Assembly (NCBI RefSeq): GCF_011064285.1
Contig: NZ_CP049331.1
Location: 1,116,001-1,180,000 of the forward strand
Source of the DNA: Vibrio ziniensis
Lineage (GTDB): Bacteria; Pseudomonadota; Gammaproteobacteria; Enterobacterales; Vibrionaceae
Length of the DNA stretch: 64,000 nucleotides
Direction of reading: 5' to 3'
The notes beneath the pieces were generated by a model. The model was not told the origin of the DNA. It did not search any database and worked only from the letters and a program-made list of their open reading frames with translations. The translations under genes were made by a program, and so were the position numbers. Below are positions 51,898 to 59,471 of the stretch, one piece after another (the stretch's first letter is position 1; every line of letters begins with the position of its first letter).

Positions 51898-53456
51898 TGA
51901 AACGAATTGAACTTTTATCCGCTGACGGACAGACACCACTTCGTGAGTCTGTCTTTAGAGCTGGTGGTGTTGGATTCGGGGGACAACTAAAAGGTTGGAA
52001 CCCTCCATCAAAATCGACTGATGCTGCTTTGCTTCCGATTATGAAGCAGGCCAACGCACGAACGGATGATGTAGTACGTAACAATGGTATCGCCGCGAAT
52101 GGTATCCAATTGCACAAGGACCACATTATAGGCTCTGAGTTTCGTCTTAGCTATAAACCAAACTGGCGGCTTCTTGGTATCACACCGGACAAAGCGTTTG
52201 TACAAGATGTCGAGGCAGTCTTTCGCGATATAGCCGAAGACCCAGGCTGTTTTATTGACGCAGAGCGTCGTCGAACGTTCACCATGATGATGCGAGAGGC
52301 GGTGGAAACACATGCCAATACAGGTGACATCATGGCAAAACCGGAATGGATACCAAGTCGACAATCTCCGTTTGCAACCGCAATTCGAATGGTCTCGCCG
52401 CGAAAAGTGACCAACCCGAATCATGGGCGTGATCTACCAGAGAGGCGAGGCGGTGTAGAGCTCAACCGCCAAGGTGCGCCGATTGCTTATCATGTTGAAG
52501 AAGGTGCAGATAACTTTGGAATGAGTCGAACTTGGAGGCGGATTGAGAAGGTTACTTCTTCAGGTCGCGCTGGCTTCATTCATGTATTTGAGCCAAGCGA
52601 GGGTGGTCAAACTCGTGGTGTAAACCGCTTTCTATCGAGTCTTGAGCAACTAAAAATGCTCGATACTTTGCAAAATACCACGCTTCAACGAGCGGTAGTT
52701 AATGCCATGTACGCAGCTAGTATTGAGTCGGAGCTCGGTACTGACCAGGCTATGCAATATCTGTTTGGTGCTGAGAAAGCGGATGGTGTCATTGACCGAA
52801 TGTTAATGGCTTATGGTGATTATTACTCTGCGAATGAAATTAAGTTTAATGGGGTGAAGCTGCCTCACTTAATGCCTGGTGACAAGATCAACCTTCACAA
52901 TGCGGGTAATGCAGACAATGGCTTTGCTGCCTTAGAGCAGTCTATTTTGCGTTATATCGCAGCAGGGCTTGGTGTTGACTATGCACAATTGTCTCGCAAC
53001 TACTCACAGATGTCGTATAGCACGATTCGCGCCGCCCACAATGACTCATGGCGTTATTTCATGGGGCGCAGAAAAATTATTGCCAATCGTTTTGCCAGTC
53101 AGATTTTCGCTTTGCTGTTTGAGGAAATGATCCTTCGCGGTTACATCACGCTGCCCAAAAAAGCCCGTTTTACTTTCTGGGAACGACGTCATGCCTGGAC
53201 AAAATCCGATTGGATTGGCTCTGGTCGTTTGGCGATTGATGGTCTGAAGGAAGTGAAAGAAGCCATCCTCAAAATTGAAGGCGGATTATCGACTTACGAG
53301 AAAGAGCTGGCTCAACTTGGTGAAGATTATCAAGAGGTCTTTGAACAACAGGTATCGGAAATGGCTGAACGTCATAAGCAAGGGCTACCACCGCCGAGCT
53401 GGATGAAATTACAAGCTCTGGCTCCAGACAATCAAAACGAGGGGTCTAATGAGTAA
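51897..53456 (+). CDS. portal protein (lambda gpB family)
   Basis: 519 residues. GGQLKGWNPPSKSTDAALL near the N terminus, NNGIAANGIQLHKDHIIGS, and RYIAAGLGVDYAQLSRNYSQMSYSTIRAA are signatures of lambda-type portals. Forms the dodecameric ring for DNA entry. ATG 51897 overlaps the gpW stop (TGATG), with AGGAG upstream. Confidence 0.93.
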   Translation: MKRIELLSADGQTPLRESVFRAGGVGFGGQLKGWNPPSKSTDAALLPIMKQANARTDDVVRNNGIAANGIQLHKDHIIGSEFRLSYKPNWRLLGITPDKAFVQDVEAVFRDIAEDPGCFIDAERRRTFTMMMREAVETHANTGDIMAKPEWIPSRQSPFATAIRMVSPRKVTNPNHGRDLPERRGGVELNRQGAPIAYHVEEGADNFGMSRTWRRIEKVTSSGRAGFIHVFEPSEGGQTRGVNRFLSSLEQLKMLDTLQNTTLQRAVVNAMYAASIESELGTDQAMQYLFGAEKADGVIDRMLMAYGDYYSANEIKFNGVKLPHLMPGDKINLHNAGNADNGFAALEQSILRYIAAGLGVDYAQLSRNYSQMSYSTIRAAHNDSWRYFMGRRKIIANRFASQIFALLFEEMILRGYITLPKKARFTFWERRHAWTKSDWIGSGRLAIDGLKEVKEAILKIEGGLSTYEKELAQLGEDYQEVFEQQVSEMAERHKQGLPPPSWMKLQALAPDNQNEGSNE

Positions 53457-54792
53457 CGTATCTCACTTAAACCTCATCACTTCTGCCTTTAACCGACCAC
53501 TTGCGTTAGAAGCTGGCTATGCAAGAACGTTCTTCTCAGCGCTGAGTCAACGTTTTAGTAATGTCCAGCAATTGGTTGATGTCGAAGGCAATGTGCTGAT
53601 GGCTTCTGACATGAAAAAAGAGGCAGCTTCTTTTACACCGCGCCGATCTGGTGAACGCAGTTACCAAGTGGTTGATGGTATCGCCATCATTCCGATTAGC
53701 GGCTCGCTGGTTCACAAGTATGGCTACATTCGCCCCGTATCAGGGATGACAGGTTATGACGGCATTATGCACCGGATAACCGAAGCTCTGAATGATCGCG
53801 AAGTGAAAGCCATTATGCTCGATATGGACACACCAGGAGGCATGGTCGCGGGTTGTTTCGACTTGGCCGACAAGATTGCAGAGTATCGAAAAATAAAGCC
53901 AATTTGGTCCTTGGGCTATGACATGCATTGTAGCGCAGGTCAGATGATTGCCAGTGCCTGCTCTCGCCGCTTAATCACCCAAACAGGGGTAGCGGGTTCT
54001 GTCGGGGTGATCATGGCGCACACCAACATTGAAAAGATGCTCAATGAGCAGGGTGTAAAAATCACGCTTATCACAGCCGGAAGCCATAAAGCAGATGGTA
54101 ACCCTTATGAAGCGCTGCCAGAGGATGTGCGGGATAAGTGGCAGACAGAGCTGGAGAGTAACCGACAGATGTTTGCCAACAAAGCGGCCACGTATATGGG
54201 CATCGATGTAAAACACGTTCTTGCCACTGAAGCTGAGACTTATGAAGGTCAGGCCGCAGTGGACATCGGCTTTGCTAATGAAGTCGTTAACGGCTTGGAT
54301 GCAGTACAGATTATGTCTGAGCATTTCAAGCGCAATTCAACAACAGTAGATATGGGAGCCGCTATGTCGGTTGTAGATACAAACAAAGAGAGCACAACGC
54401 AACAGCCATCAGCTGCTGCTTCGTCGCCTCAACCACAGGCATCAGAGTCACACACTGATGAGACATCCACTTCTCAACCAGCTGCACAGCCAACGGTAGA
54501 TGCGGCTCAAGCGGAGCGAGAACGCTGCATGGGTATCCTTCAGTTACCTGAAGCAGAAGGTCGCAGTGATCTCGCTATGTCGCTGGCCAACAATCCAAAA
54601 ATCACGGTTGATGATGCCAAAGGCATCCTTGCTGCTGCAGGTAAATCCACTCCACAAGCCAATGCAGCCGCTTTGGCCGCTATTGGCAATGAGCATGGTT
54701 CTGCGCTTGGTCAGGATGTTGGTACGGGCTCTGCGTCAGAAGAACAAAAAAACATCAGCCGTTTGGCGGCTTCTTACCAACGTATTAATTAA
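53449..54792 (+). CDS. capsid assembly protease (S49, gpC-like) with scaffold C terminus
   Basis: 447 residues. The protease part (about 1-300) is SppA-like: DMDTPGGMVAG, catalytic serine in HCSAGQMIAS and lysine in AGSHKADG. The last 140 residues are Ala/Gln/Ser-rich and correspond to the scaffold. It matures the head by cleaving scaffold and portal. Overlaps the portal gene by eight bases. Confidence 0.9.
   Translation: MSNVSHLNLITSAFNRPLALEAGYARTFFSALSQRFSNVQQLVDVEGNVLMASDMKKEAASFTPRRSGERSYQVVDGIAIIPISGSLVHKYGYIRPVSGMTGYDGIMHRITEALNDREVKAIMLDMDTPGGMVAGCFDLADKIAEYRKIKPIWSLGYDMHCSAGQMIASACSRRLITQTGVAGSVGVIMAHTNIEKMLNEQGVKITLITAGSHKADGNPYEALPEDVRDKWQTELESNRQMFANKAATYMGIDVKHVLATEAETYEGQAAVDIGFANEVVNGLDAVQIMSEHFKRNSTTVDMGAAMSVVDTNKESTTQQPSAAASSPQPQASESHTDETSTSQPAAQPTVDAAQAERERCMGILQLPEAEGRSDLAMSLANNPKITVDDAKGILAAAGKSTPQANAAALAAIGNEHGSALGQDVGTGSASEEQKNISRLAASYQRIN
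54364..54792 (+). CDS. nested scaffold protein (Nu3-like) with its own start
   Basis: 142 residues in frame with the end of the protease gene, starting MSVVDTNKES. GGGAG (54354-54358) lies five bases before the ATG, a proper ribosome site inside the coding region. In lambda, Nu3 is made the same way from the C gene. Composition (Ala, Gln, Ser, Glu; helical C terminus) fits a scaffold. Confidence 0.7.
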   Translation: MSVVDTNKESTTQQPSAAASSPQPQASESHTDETSTSQPAAQPTVDAAQAERERCMGILQLPEAEGRSDLAMSLANNPKITVDDAKGILAAAGKSTPQANAAALAAIGNEHGSALGQDVGTGSASEEQKNISRLAASYQRIN

Positions 54793-54802
54793 GGAATAGG
54801 TA

Positions 54803-55141
54803 ATGGAAGAAACAGAATACACACCGGATAACTCGCTACTCAGCCCTCCGGTGACCACTCGCGGTGTGATTAAAGCAGGCGAGGCTTTCGCACCGCTCAC
54901 GCCGTTGATGCGAGACGATGTTGATACCGCCACTCTAGTTGTTTGGGACGGTACACCAGGTACAGCGGTGGCGATGTCAGCCCGTACGATTACCGATACG
55001 GGTGCCGATCAAACCTCGGTGATTTATCCGCAAGGTGGCTTCCGCATCAGTTCGGTGAACTGGCCTGAAACGGTGGTGACCGTCAAGGCCAAGCGAGCCG
55101 CCTTTATTGGCAGTGCCATTTACGTAGACGACGATGCTTAA
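54803..55141 (+). CDS. head decoration protein (gpD-like)
   Basis: 112 residues, similar to lambda gpD: a disordered start, TTRGVIKAGEAFAPLTPLMRDD, and a beta-rich body with Pro/Ala/Val. It trimerises on the expanded capsid to stabilise packaged DNA. Preceded by AAGGAAT, 10 bases after the protease stop. Confidence 0.88.
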   Translation: MEETEYTPDNSLLSPPVTTRGVIKAGEAFAPLTPLMRDDVDTATLVVWDGTPGTAVAMSARTITDTGADQTSVIYPQGGFRISSVNWPETVVTVKAKRAAFIGSAIYVDDDA

Positions 55142-55179
55142 TCGTCGTTTTTTTTTGAATTCAAAAAGAAGAGATTCTT

Positions 55180-56220
55180 ATGCCAGATAACTTTACTACT
55201 CGCGAACTACTCGGTGCCATTCATGAAGCCGGTATTCGTCGTGACAATTTCTTCCAGCGCTTCTTCTTCCGTGAAAGCTATACGTTTAGCACGGAAAAGG
55301 TTGATCTGGATATGGTCCCTAACAAGACCAAAATTGCGGTGTTCTGCTCACCGATGATTGGCGCAGCCGTAGACCGCAACCAAGGTTACAAAACCACGTC
55401 ATTTAAGCCTGCTTATGTGAAATCGAAGCATGCGGTGACAGCAAACCAAGCAATCAAACGCCGTCCAGGTGAGAAGTACTTCGGTGAAATGAGTGCGGGC
55501 GATCGTCAAGATGCCATCGTGATGCAAAACCTCGACATGGAAGAACAAGCGATTCGTGACCGCGAAGAGCTGATGTGTTCAGAAATGGTGTATGACGGCA
55601 AAACCATCATCGAAAGTGAGTTCATTGAAACACCATATGAAATCGATGCAGGTCGTCGTGCTGGCAACAATGTGGCGCTGGTTGGCGCGGCAATGTGGTC
55701 AAACGTTGATCCAGAAACCTACGACATTGAAGCCGACATTGAAGCGTGGGCTCAATTATCGGACGGTCTGACCAATGTGCTGATTTGTGACCCTAAAACC
55801 TGGGCACTGATGCGATCATTCAAGAAGTTCAACGACAAGCTAGAAACTCGCCGTGGTTCAACCTCAGAGCTTGAAACGTCACTCAAAGATTTGGGTAAAA
55901 CGGTCAGCGTTAAAGGTCAGCTTGGCGATGTGACCATCATTGTGGTTAACGAAGAGTACATTGACCGCGCAGGTGTTACGCAAAAAGTTCAACGTGATTA
56001 TCACCTGATCCTTGCCAACGCCTCTATTCGTGGTGCGCGTCTTTACGGTCAAATCCAAGATTTGTCGGCACAGAAAGAAGGTGTTGATGAAGCGGAGCGT
56101 TACGTGAAGGACTGGACGGAAGGTGGGGACCCAGAAGTGCGTTACACCAAAACCGAGTCTGCACCCGCGATGTATCTCATCGATGTCAACTATGTGGTTG
56201 TCGTTCAAGTAGCTGCTTAA
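55180..56220 (+). CDS. major capsid protein (gpE-like)
   Basis: 346 residues, lambda E size. FTTRELLGAIHEAGIRRDNFF N terminus, KTKIAVFCSPMIGA, and NVLICDPKTWALMRSFKKFND belong to the family's HK97-type fold. Forms the icosahedral shell. AGAAGAGA is nine bases before the ATG. Confidence 0.93.
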   Translation: MPDNFTTRELLGAIHEAGIRRDNFFQRFFFRESYTFSTEKVDLDMVPNKTKIAVFCSPMIGAAVDRNQGYKTTSFKPAYVKSKHAVTANQAIKRRPGEKYFGEMSAGDRQDAIVMQNLDMEEQAIRDREELMCSEMVYDGKTIIESEFIETPYEIDAGRRAGNNVALVGAAMWSNVDPETYDIEADIEAWAQLSDGLTNVLICDPKTWALMRSFKKFNDKLETRRGSTSELETSLKDLGKTVSVKGQLGDVTIIVVNEEYIDRAGVTQKVQRDYHLILANASIRGARLYGQIQDLSAQKEGVDEAERYVKDWTEGGDPEVRYTKTESAPAMYLIDVNYVVVVQVAA

Positions 56221-56246
56221 TGCTTCTACTTTGAACCTCACTGTAC

Positions 56247-56277
56247 AAATGGGGCCATGGCCCCATTTCTTTTTTTG
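56247..56277 (+). terminator. strong intrinsic terminator inside the head operon
   Basis: AAATGGGGCC-AT-GGCCCCATTT is a perfect inverted repeat (56247-56268) followed by CTTTTTTT, 27 bases after the capsid stop and before the FI-like gene. It would lower downstream transcription unless antiterminated. Confidence 0.85.
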
Positions 56278-56286
56278 GAAAATCTC

Positions 56287-56802
56287 ATGACGAATAAAGA
56301 AATGCTGCAAAAGCGTATTGATGAGCTTTGTAAGGAATTAGGCATTACCGAGCCTCAGTACACGGATAAAACAACCGAAAAGCAACTGAATATCCTGATC
56401 GATGACCTTGAAGCTAAGTTGCCAGATGAAGGTGGTGACGATGATGCAAGCGAAAACGATGCTGGTTCAGACTCGCAAGGATCTGACGCTGACGCTTCTG
56501 CCAGTAATGAAGAGTCCCAAGCGGCAGAGTCAAAAGATGAAGCATCTTCTGAAGAAAAGGTGCTGGTGTTATCGGGTGACCTGCCTGATGGTGCCACGTT
56601 GATTGACGATGAGAATGTCCCTGAAGTGGATAGCAATGAAGCAGGCGATTTGAGCATTCATGCATTGAAAACTTTCCAGGCAATCTCTCATGGCAAGAAA
56701 GTCTTCGTTAACGCCGGAGAAACGGTCTTTTTAGAAGAGCAGGCGGCAATCGATGCGGTTGATGCGGGTGTTGCTGGTCTGAACGCCACGATGAAGGGCT
56801 AA
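56287..56802 (+). CDS. FI-like DNA packaging accessory protein
   Basis: 171 residues: helical N terminus (MTNKEMLQKRIDELCKELG) with a SAP-like fold, a very acidic Asp/Ser/Glu-rich linker (about 50-100) and a C-terminal domain (ALKTFQAISHGKKVFVNAGETVFL) that resembles lambda gpFI in position and design. It probably aids terminase-prohead docking. Start 56287 follows GGAAAAT. Confidence 0.7.
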   Translation: MTNKEMLQKRIDELCKELGITEPQYTDKTTEKQLNILIDDLEAKLPDEGGDDDASENDAGSDSQGSDADASASNEESQAAESKDEASSEEKVLVLSGDLPDGATLIDDENVPEVDSNEAGDLSIHALKTFQAISHGKKVFVNAGETVFLEEQAAIDAVDAGVAGLNATMKG

Positions 56803-56807
56803 CAACT

Positions 56808-57098
56808 ATGTTTGATAGCGAATTCGATCGCCTGATGGAATCGGCTGATGACGTTGTGTATTCAACAATGGGGGTGCAGGTTCGGGTGAATGATTCTGAG
56901 CCAGTAACCGCCATTTACGAAGAAGATTTGAATCAGTTTGATGCCATGGCTGGCCGTGTGCGAAAGCTGACGTTTCGCCGAACCGATAACATCAGAGTTC
57001 GCAAAGGCGACAAGATCGAATTCGTTAGCAGCGGTAAGCAGACGACGGTCAGTAGCGGCCCTTACCCTGAGAACGGCGACATTTTGGTGATTTTATGA
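56808..57098 (+). CDS. head-tail connector (FII-like)
   Basis: 96 residues; beta-rich with VVYSTMGVQVRVND, AGRVRKLTFRRTDNIRVRKGDKI and PYPENGDILVIL. Matches the lambda gpFII family in position and size, the last head protein and tail-docking surface. Confidence 0.75.
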   Translation: MFDSEFDRLMESADDVVYSTMGVQVRVNDSEPVTAIYEEDLNQFDAMAGRVRKLTFRRTDNIRVRKGDKIEFVSSGKQTTVSSGPYPENGDILVIL

Positions 57099-57724
57099 CA
57101 ACGATTGATAGACAACTGACTTTTGCGGTTAAAAACCTGTCTGGACTACAGACGAAAGCTGTGCCCAAAGCCAGCGCCATGGCAATTAACCGCATCGCCA
57201 CAAGGGCGGTGGTTCATTCAATTAAAGATGCTGCGAAAGCGGTCAAAGTGAAGCAAAAGGTTCTTAGACCAAGGGCCACCATCAATAAAGCTAGTGCCGC
57301 GAGACCCGTTGCCTATGTTCGTGTTCGTCGCAATGAGTTACCCGCGATATCTATTGATACCGCTCGAACTCAGGTGAAGCGGAAGAAAGGAAAGATGCAG
57401 ATCAGTCGATCTGTGCGAGGCGAAGGTGGGCGTTATGTGAAGCGTGAGTTGTCGGGTAACACCTCGATTGTTGTTGGAAGGCATAAGTTTAAAGACGCTT
57501 TCATACAGCAATTAAAAAATGGACGTTGGCACATCATGCAGCGCACCAGTGATAGGCGTTATCCAATAGAAGTGTGCAAGGTTCCCGTATCCAATGAAAT
57601 CACCACGGCTTTTGAACGCAATAGCTCTCGGTTAATGAAAACGGATATGCCAAAGGAGCTGGTTAGTGCAATGCAACAACAAGTGCGATTGGTGATTAGG
57701 AGAGACGTAGCTCGTGGAAATTAA
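57095..57724 (+). CDS. minor tail protein Z-like (tail completion)
   Basis: 209 residues, strongly basic; KAVPKASAMAINRIATRAVVHSIKDAAK and AARPVAYVRVRRNELPAI are typical of the gpZ family. ATGA overlap with the FII-like gene. Needed for correct tail-to-head connection. Confidence 0.85.
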   Translation: MTTIDRQLTFAVKNLSGLQTKAVPKASAMAINRIATRAVVHSIKDAAKAVKVKQKVLRPRATINKASAARPVAYVRVRRNELPAISIDTARTQVKRKKGKMQISRSVRGEGGRYVKRELSGNTSIVVGRHKFKDAFIQQLKNGRWHIMQRTSDRRYPIEVCKVPVSNEITTAFERNSSRLMKTDMPKELVSAMQQQVRLVIRRDVARGN

Positions 57725-58163
57725 CGACTTAATTCGAAAACAAGTGATTGCAGATTTAACGGCAGCGCTCAATCCGGAAGAGGGTGAACCGACCATAGTG
57801 ACGTTTTTCAACGGTCTGCCTTCTTATATTGAAGTACCACAAGATCCATTGGATGACGATGTTGGCGATCTGCCTGCCATTGCGGTGGCTCTGGCCGATG
57901 GTCAGATGATTGAGGCTGACATGTCAGAGAACACCTGGTCAGCCACATTGATAGTTCGCATTTACTTATTGGCTAACACCCATGTGGATGCCGAACTGGA
58001 TGAGATTGGTAAAAAAGTCTTATCCACCATTGGGGCGCACTATTCCGGCAACGGCTTGCTCGATACCTGTAATCGCAGTGGTTTCGAATATGGTCGTGAT
58101 GACGAGCAGCCATGGGGCATGCTCGACCTATTGTTTAAAATTGAATACATCGAAGAGGTTTAA
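57714..58163 (+). CDS. tail terminator U-like protein
   Basis: 149 residues from a GTG start at 57714 preceded by GGAGAG. DLIRKQVIADLTAAL start, ENTWSATLIVRIYLLANTHVDAELDEIG body, typical of gpU, the hexamer that stops tail-tube growth. Overlaps Z by 11 bases. Confidence 0.85.
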   Translation: MEINDLIRKQVIADLTAALNPEEGEPTIVTFFNGLPSYIEVPQDPLDDDVGDLPAIAVALADGQMIEADMSENTWSATLIVRIYLLANTHVDAELDEIGKKVLSTIGAHYSGNGLLDTCNRSGFEYGRDDEQPWGMLDLLFKIEYIEEV

Positions 58164-58165
58164 CT

Positions 58166-58678
58166 ATGGCTGAAGAAACAACCAAGTCCATTAAAGGCGC
58201 AGGTACCAGCTTCTGGCGTTTGAAAGCGGGTACGGATGAAGCCACGCTGACCTATGCCGACTATCTGGCTGATACCAAATGGGACAGGCTTGCTAACGTG
58301 AAAGAAATCACGCCTGGTGAAATCACGGTTGAAGACGAAGATGACACCTATTTGGACGATGCCGAAGCGGCTTGGACGAAAACGACACCCGGGCAAAAAA
58401 GTGCGGGTGATACCACCGTCGTCTTGGCTTGGAAACCAGGTGAAGCGCTTCAGCAGGGGCTTATCACGGATGTGGATAATGACACCGTGACCATCTACCG
58501 TACCAAGTTCCCTAATGGCACTGTGGATGCGTTCCGTGGTTACATTAACTCGCTTGGTAAAGCGGTGACGGTGAAAGATAAAATCACCCGTACTGTGAAG
58601 TTCAAGCAAGTGGGCAAACCAATCACCGCAGAGCAGCTGTTGATTGATGAAGCCGAAGCTGCAGCTGCAGGAGAGTAA
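58166..58678 (+). CDS. major tail tube protein (gpV-like)
   Basis: 170 residues. ANVKEITPGEITVEDEDDTYLD, TPGQKSAGDTTVVLAWKPGE and TYLINSLGK-type strands mark lambda gpV's N-terminal domain; no extra C-terminal Ig-like domain is present, so it is shorter than lambda V (246). It polymerises into the tail tube. Confidence 0.88.
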   Translation: MAEETTKSIKGAGTSFWRLKAGTDEATLTYADYLADTKWDRLANVKEITPGEITVEDEDDTYLDDAEAAWTKTTPGQKSAGDTTVVLAWKPGEALQQGLITDVDNDTVTIYRTKFPNGTVDAFRGYINSLGKAVTVKDKITRTVKFKQVGKPITAEQLLIDEAEAAAAGE

Positions 58679-58680
58679 TA

Positions 58681-59124
58681 ATGGCTCAGACGTTTTTAAA
58701 AACGATGCTGACAACCGTGGGTGACCAAGAGGTCACCCTCACTCAATTGTCAGGTTTAGAACGTTTCGATTTCATTGAATATGTCGCTGAAATGGAAAAA
58801 CCCGCAATGCCTGTGCATCCTGCTGACGATGCCTCTCCGAGTGAAAAAGAAGCATATTTAGACAGCATCAATAAGGTTCTGCATCAATTTAACAAGCTGA
58901 CTTTTATCGGTCAGGCCCGTTTGGCGGCTTATGGCTGTAAAAGCTTTGGTGAAGACATTGAACAACGTCATCAGTTTGTGATGGCGAACTTCACCACCGA
59001 GCAGGTTAAGCACATTCATGATGAAGTTGCAGTCCTATCTGGCATTCCTCTGAATAATGGTGATGAGGCTGAATCTTCTGAAAACCAACATGAGTCAGCG
59101 GAGCCTATCGACCCAAAGCAGTAG
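58681..59124 (+). CDS. tail assembly chaperone G-like
   Basis: 147 residues, the zero-frame product. MAQTFLKTMLTTVGDQEVTLTQLSGLERFDFIEY fits the gpG family. It coats the tape measure during tail assembly. A slippery heptamer lies just before its stop, giving a second longer product. Confidence 0.85.
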   Translation: MAQTFLKTMLTTVGDQEVTLTQLSGLERFDFIEYVAEMEKPAMPVHPADDASPSEKEAYLDSINKVLHQFNKLTFIGQARLAAYGCKSFGEDIEQRHQFVMANFTTEQVKHIHDEVAVLSGIPLNNGDEAESSENQHESAEPIDPKQ

Positions 59125-59471
59125 TCCTGGCTGAAAAATCCTTTGCTCAAAAGCTGGCACGAGAATTTAACGTCTTGTGCTGGCGTAGCGCGTTGGCGTC
59201 CATCAGTGGCGAAGCCGTTGTTGAGTGGCAGGAGTATTTTGCGACGCATGGTTTTAGCTTTGAAATGGACAACTGGCGATTTGCTGTCGCCTGCGCGTCA
59301 AACTGGAACATCACGGCTATGGCGGCGGGTATTAAACTCGATACGCCTGCATCCCCGAGTGATTTTTTTCCAAATCCAGAACCCACCGAACCCGTTGAAT
59401 ATGATGATGAGCAGTTGATGGCTATGTCCGCATCTGCAGGAGGAGTACGCTTTGAGTACCCAAGTAGCTGA
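58681..59471 (+). CDS. tail assembly chaperone GT fusion by -1 frameshift
   Basis: The heptamer C CCA AAG at 59112-59118 allows both tRNAs to slip back one base. Reading then continues as AVVLAEKSFAQKLAREFNVL and, through 59471, the T domain (AVVEWQEYFATHGFSF, ending RFEYPSS). Lambda makes G and GT in the same way and needs both in a fixed ratio. No ATG fits a separate T start. Confidence 0.8.
59112..59118 (+). other. -1 ribosomal frameshift slippery site
   Basis: CCCAAAG in zero-frame register C CCA AAG, an X-XXY-YYZ heptamer, four bases before the G stop (TAG 59122-59124). The -1 frame is open across it into the T domain. Confidence 0.8.

Noticed and set aside
56355..56683. Several frames on both strands over the FI-like gene
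   Set aside because: They arise from the low-complexity Asp/Ser/Glu linker codons and have no independent support.
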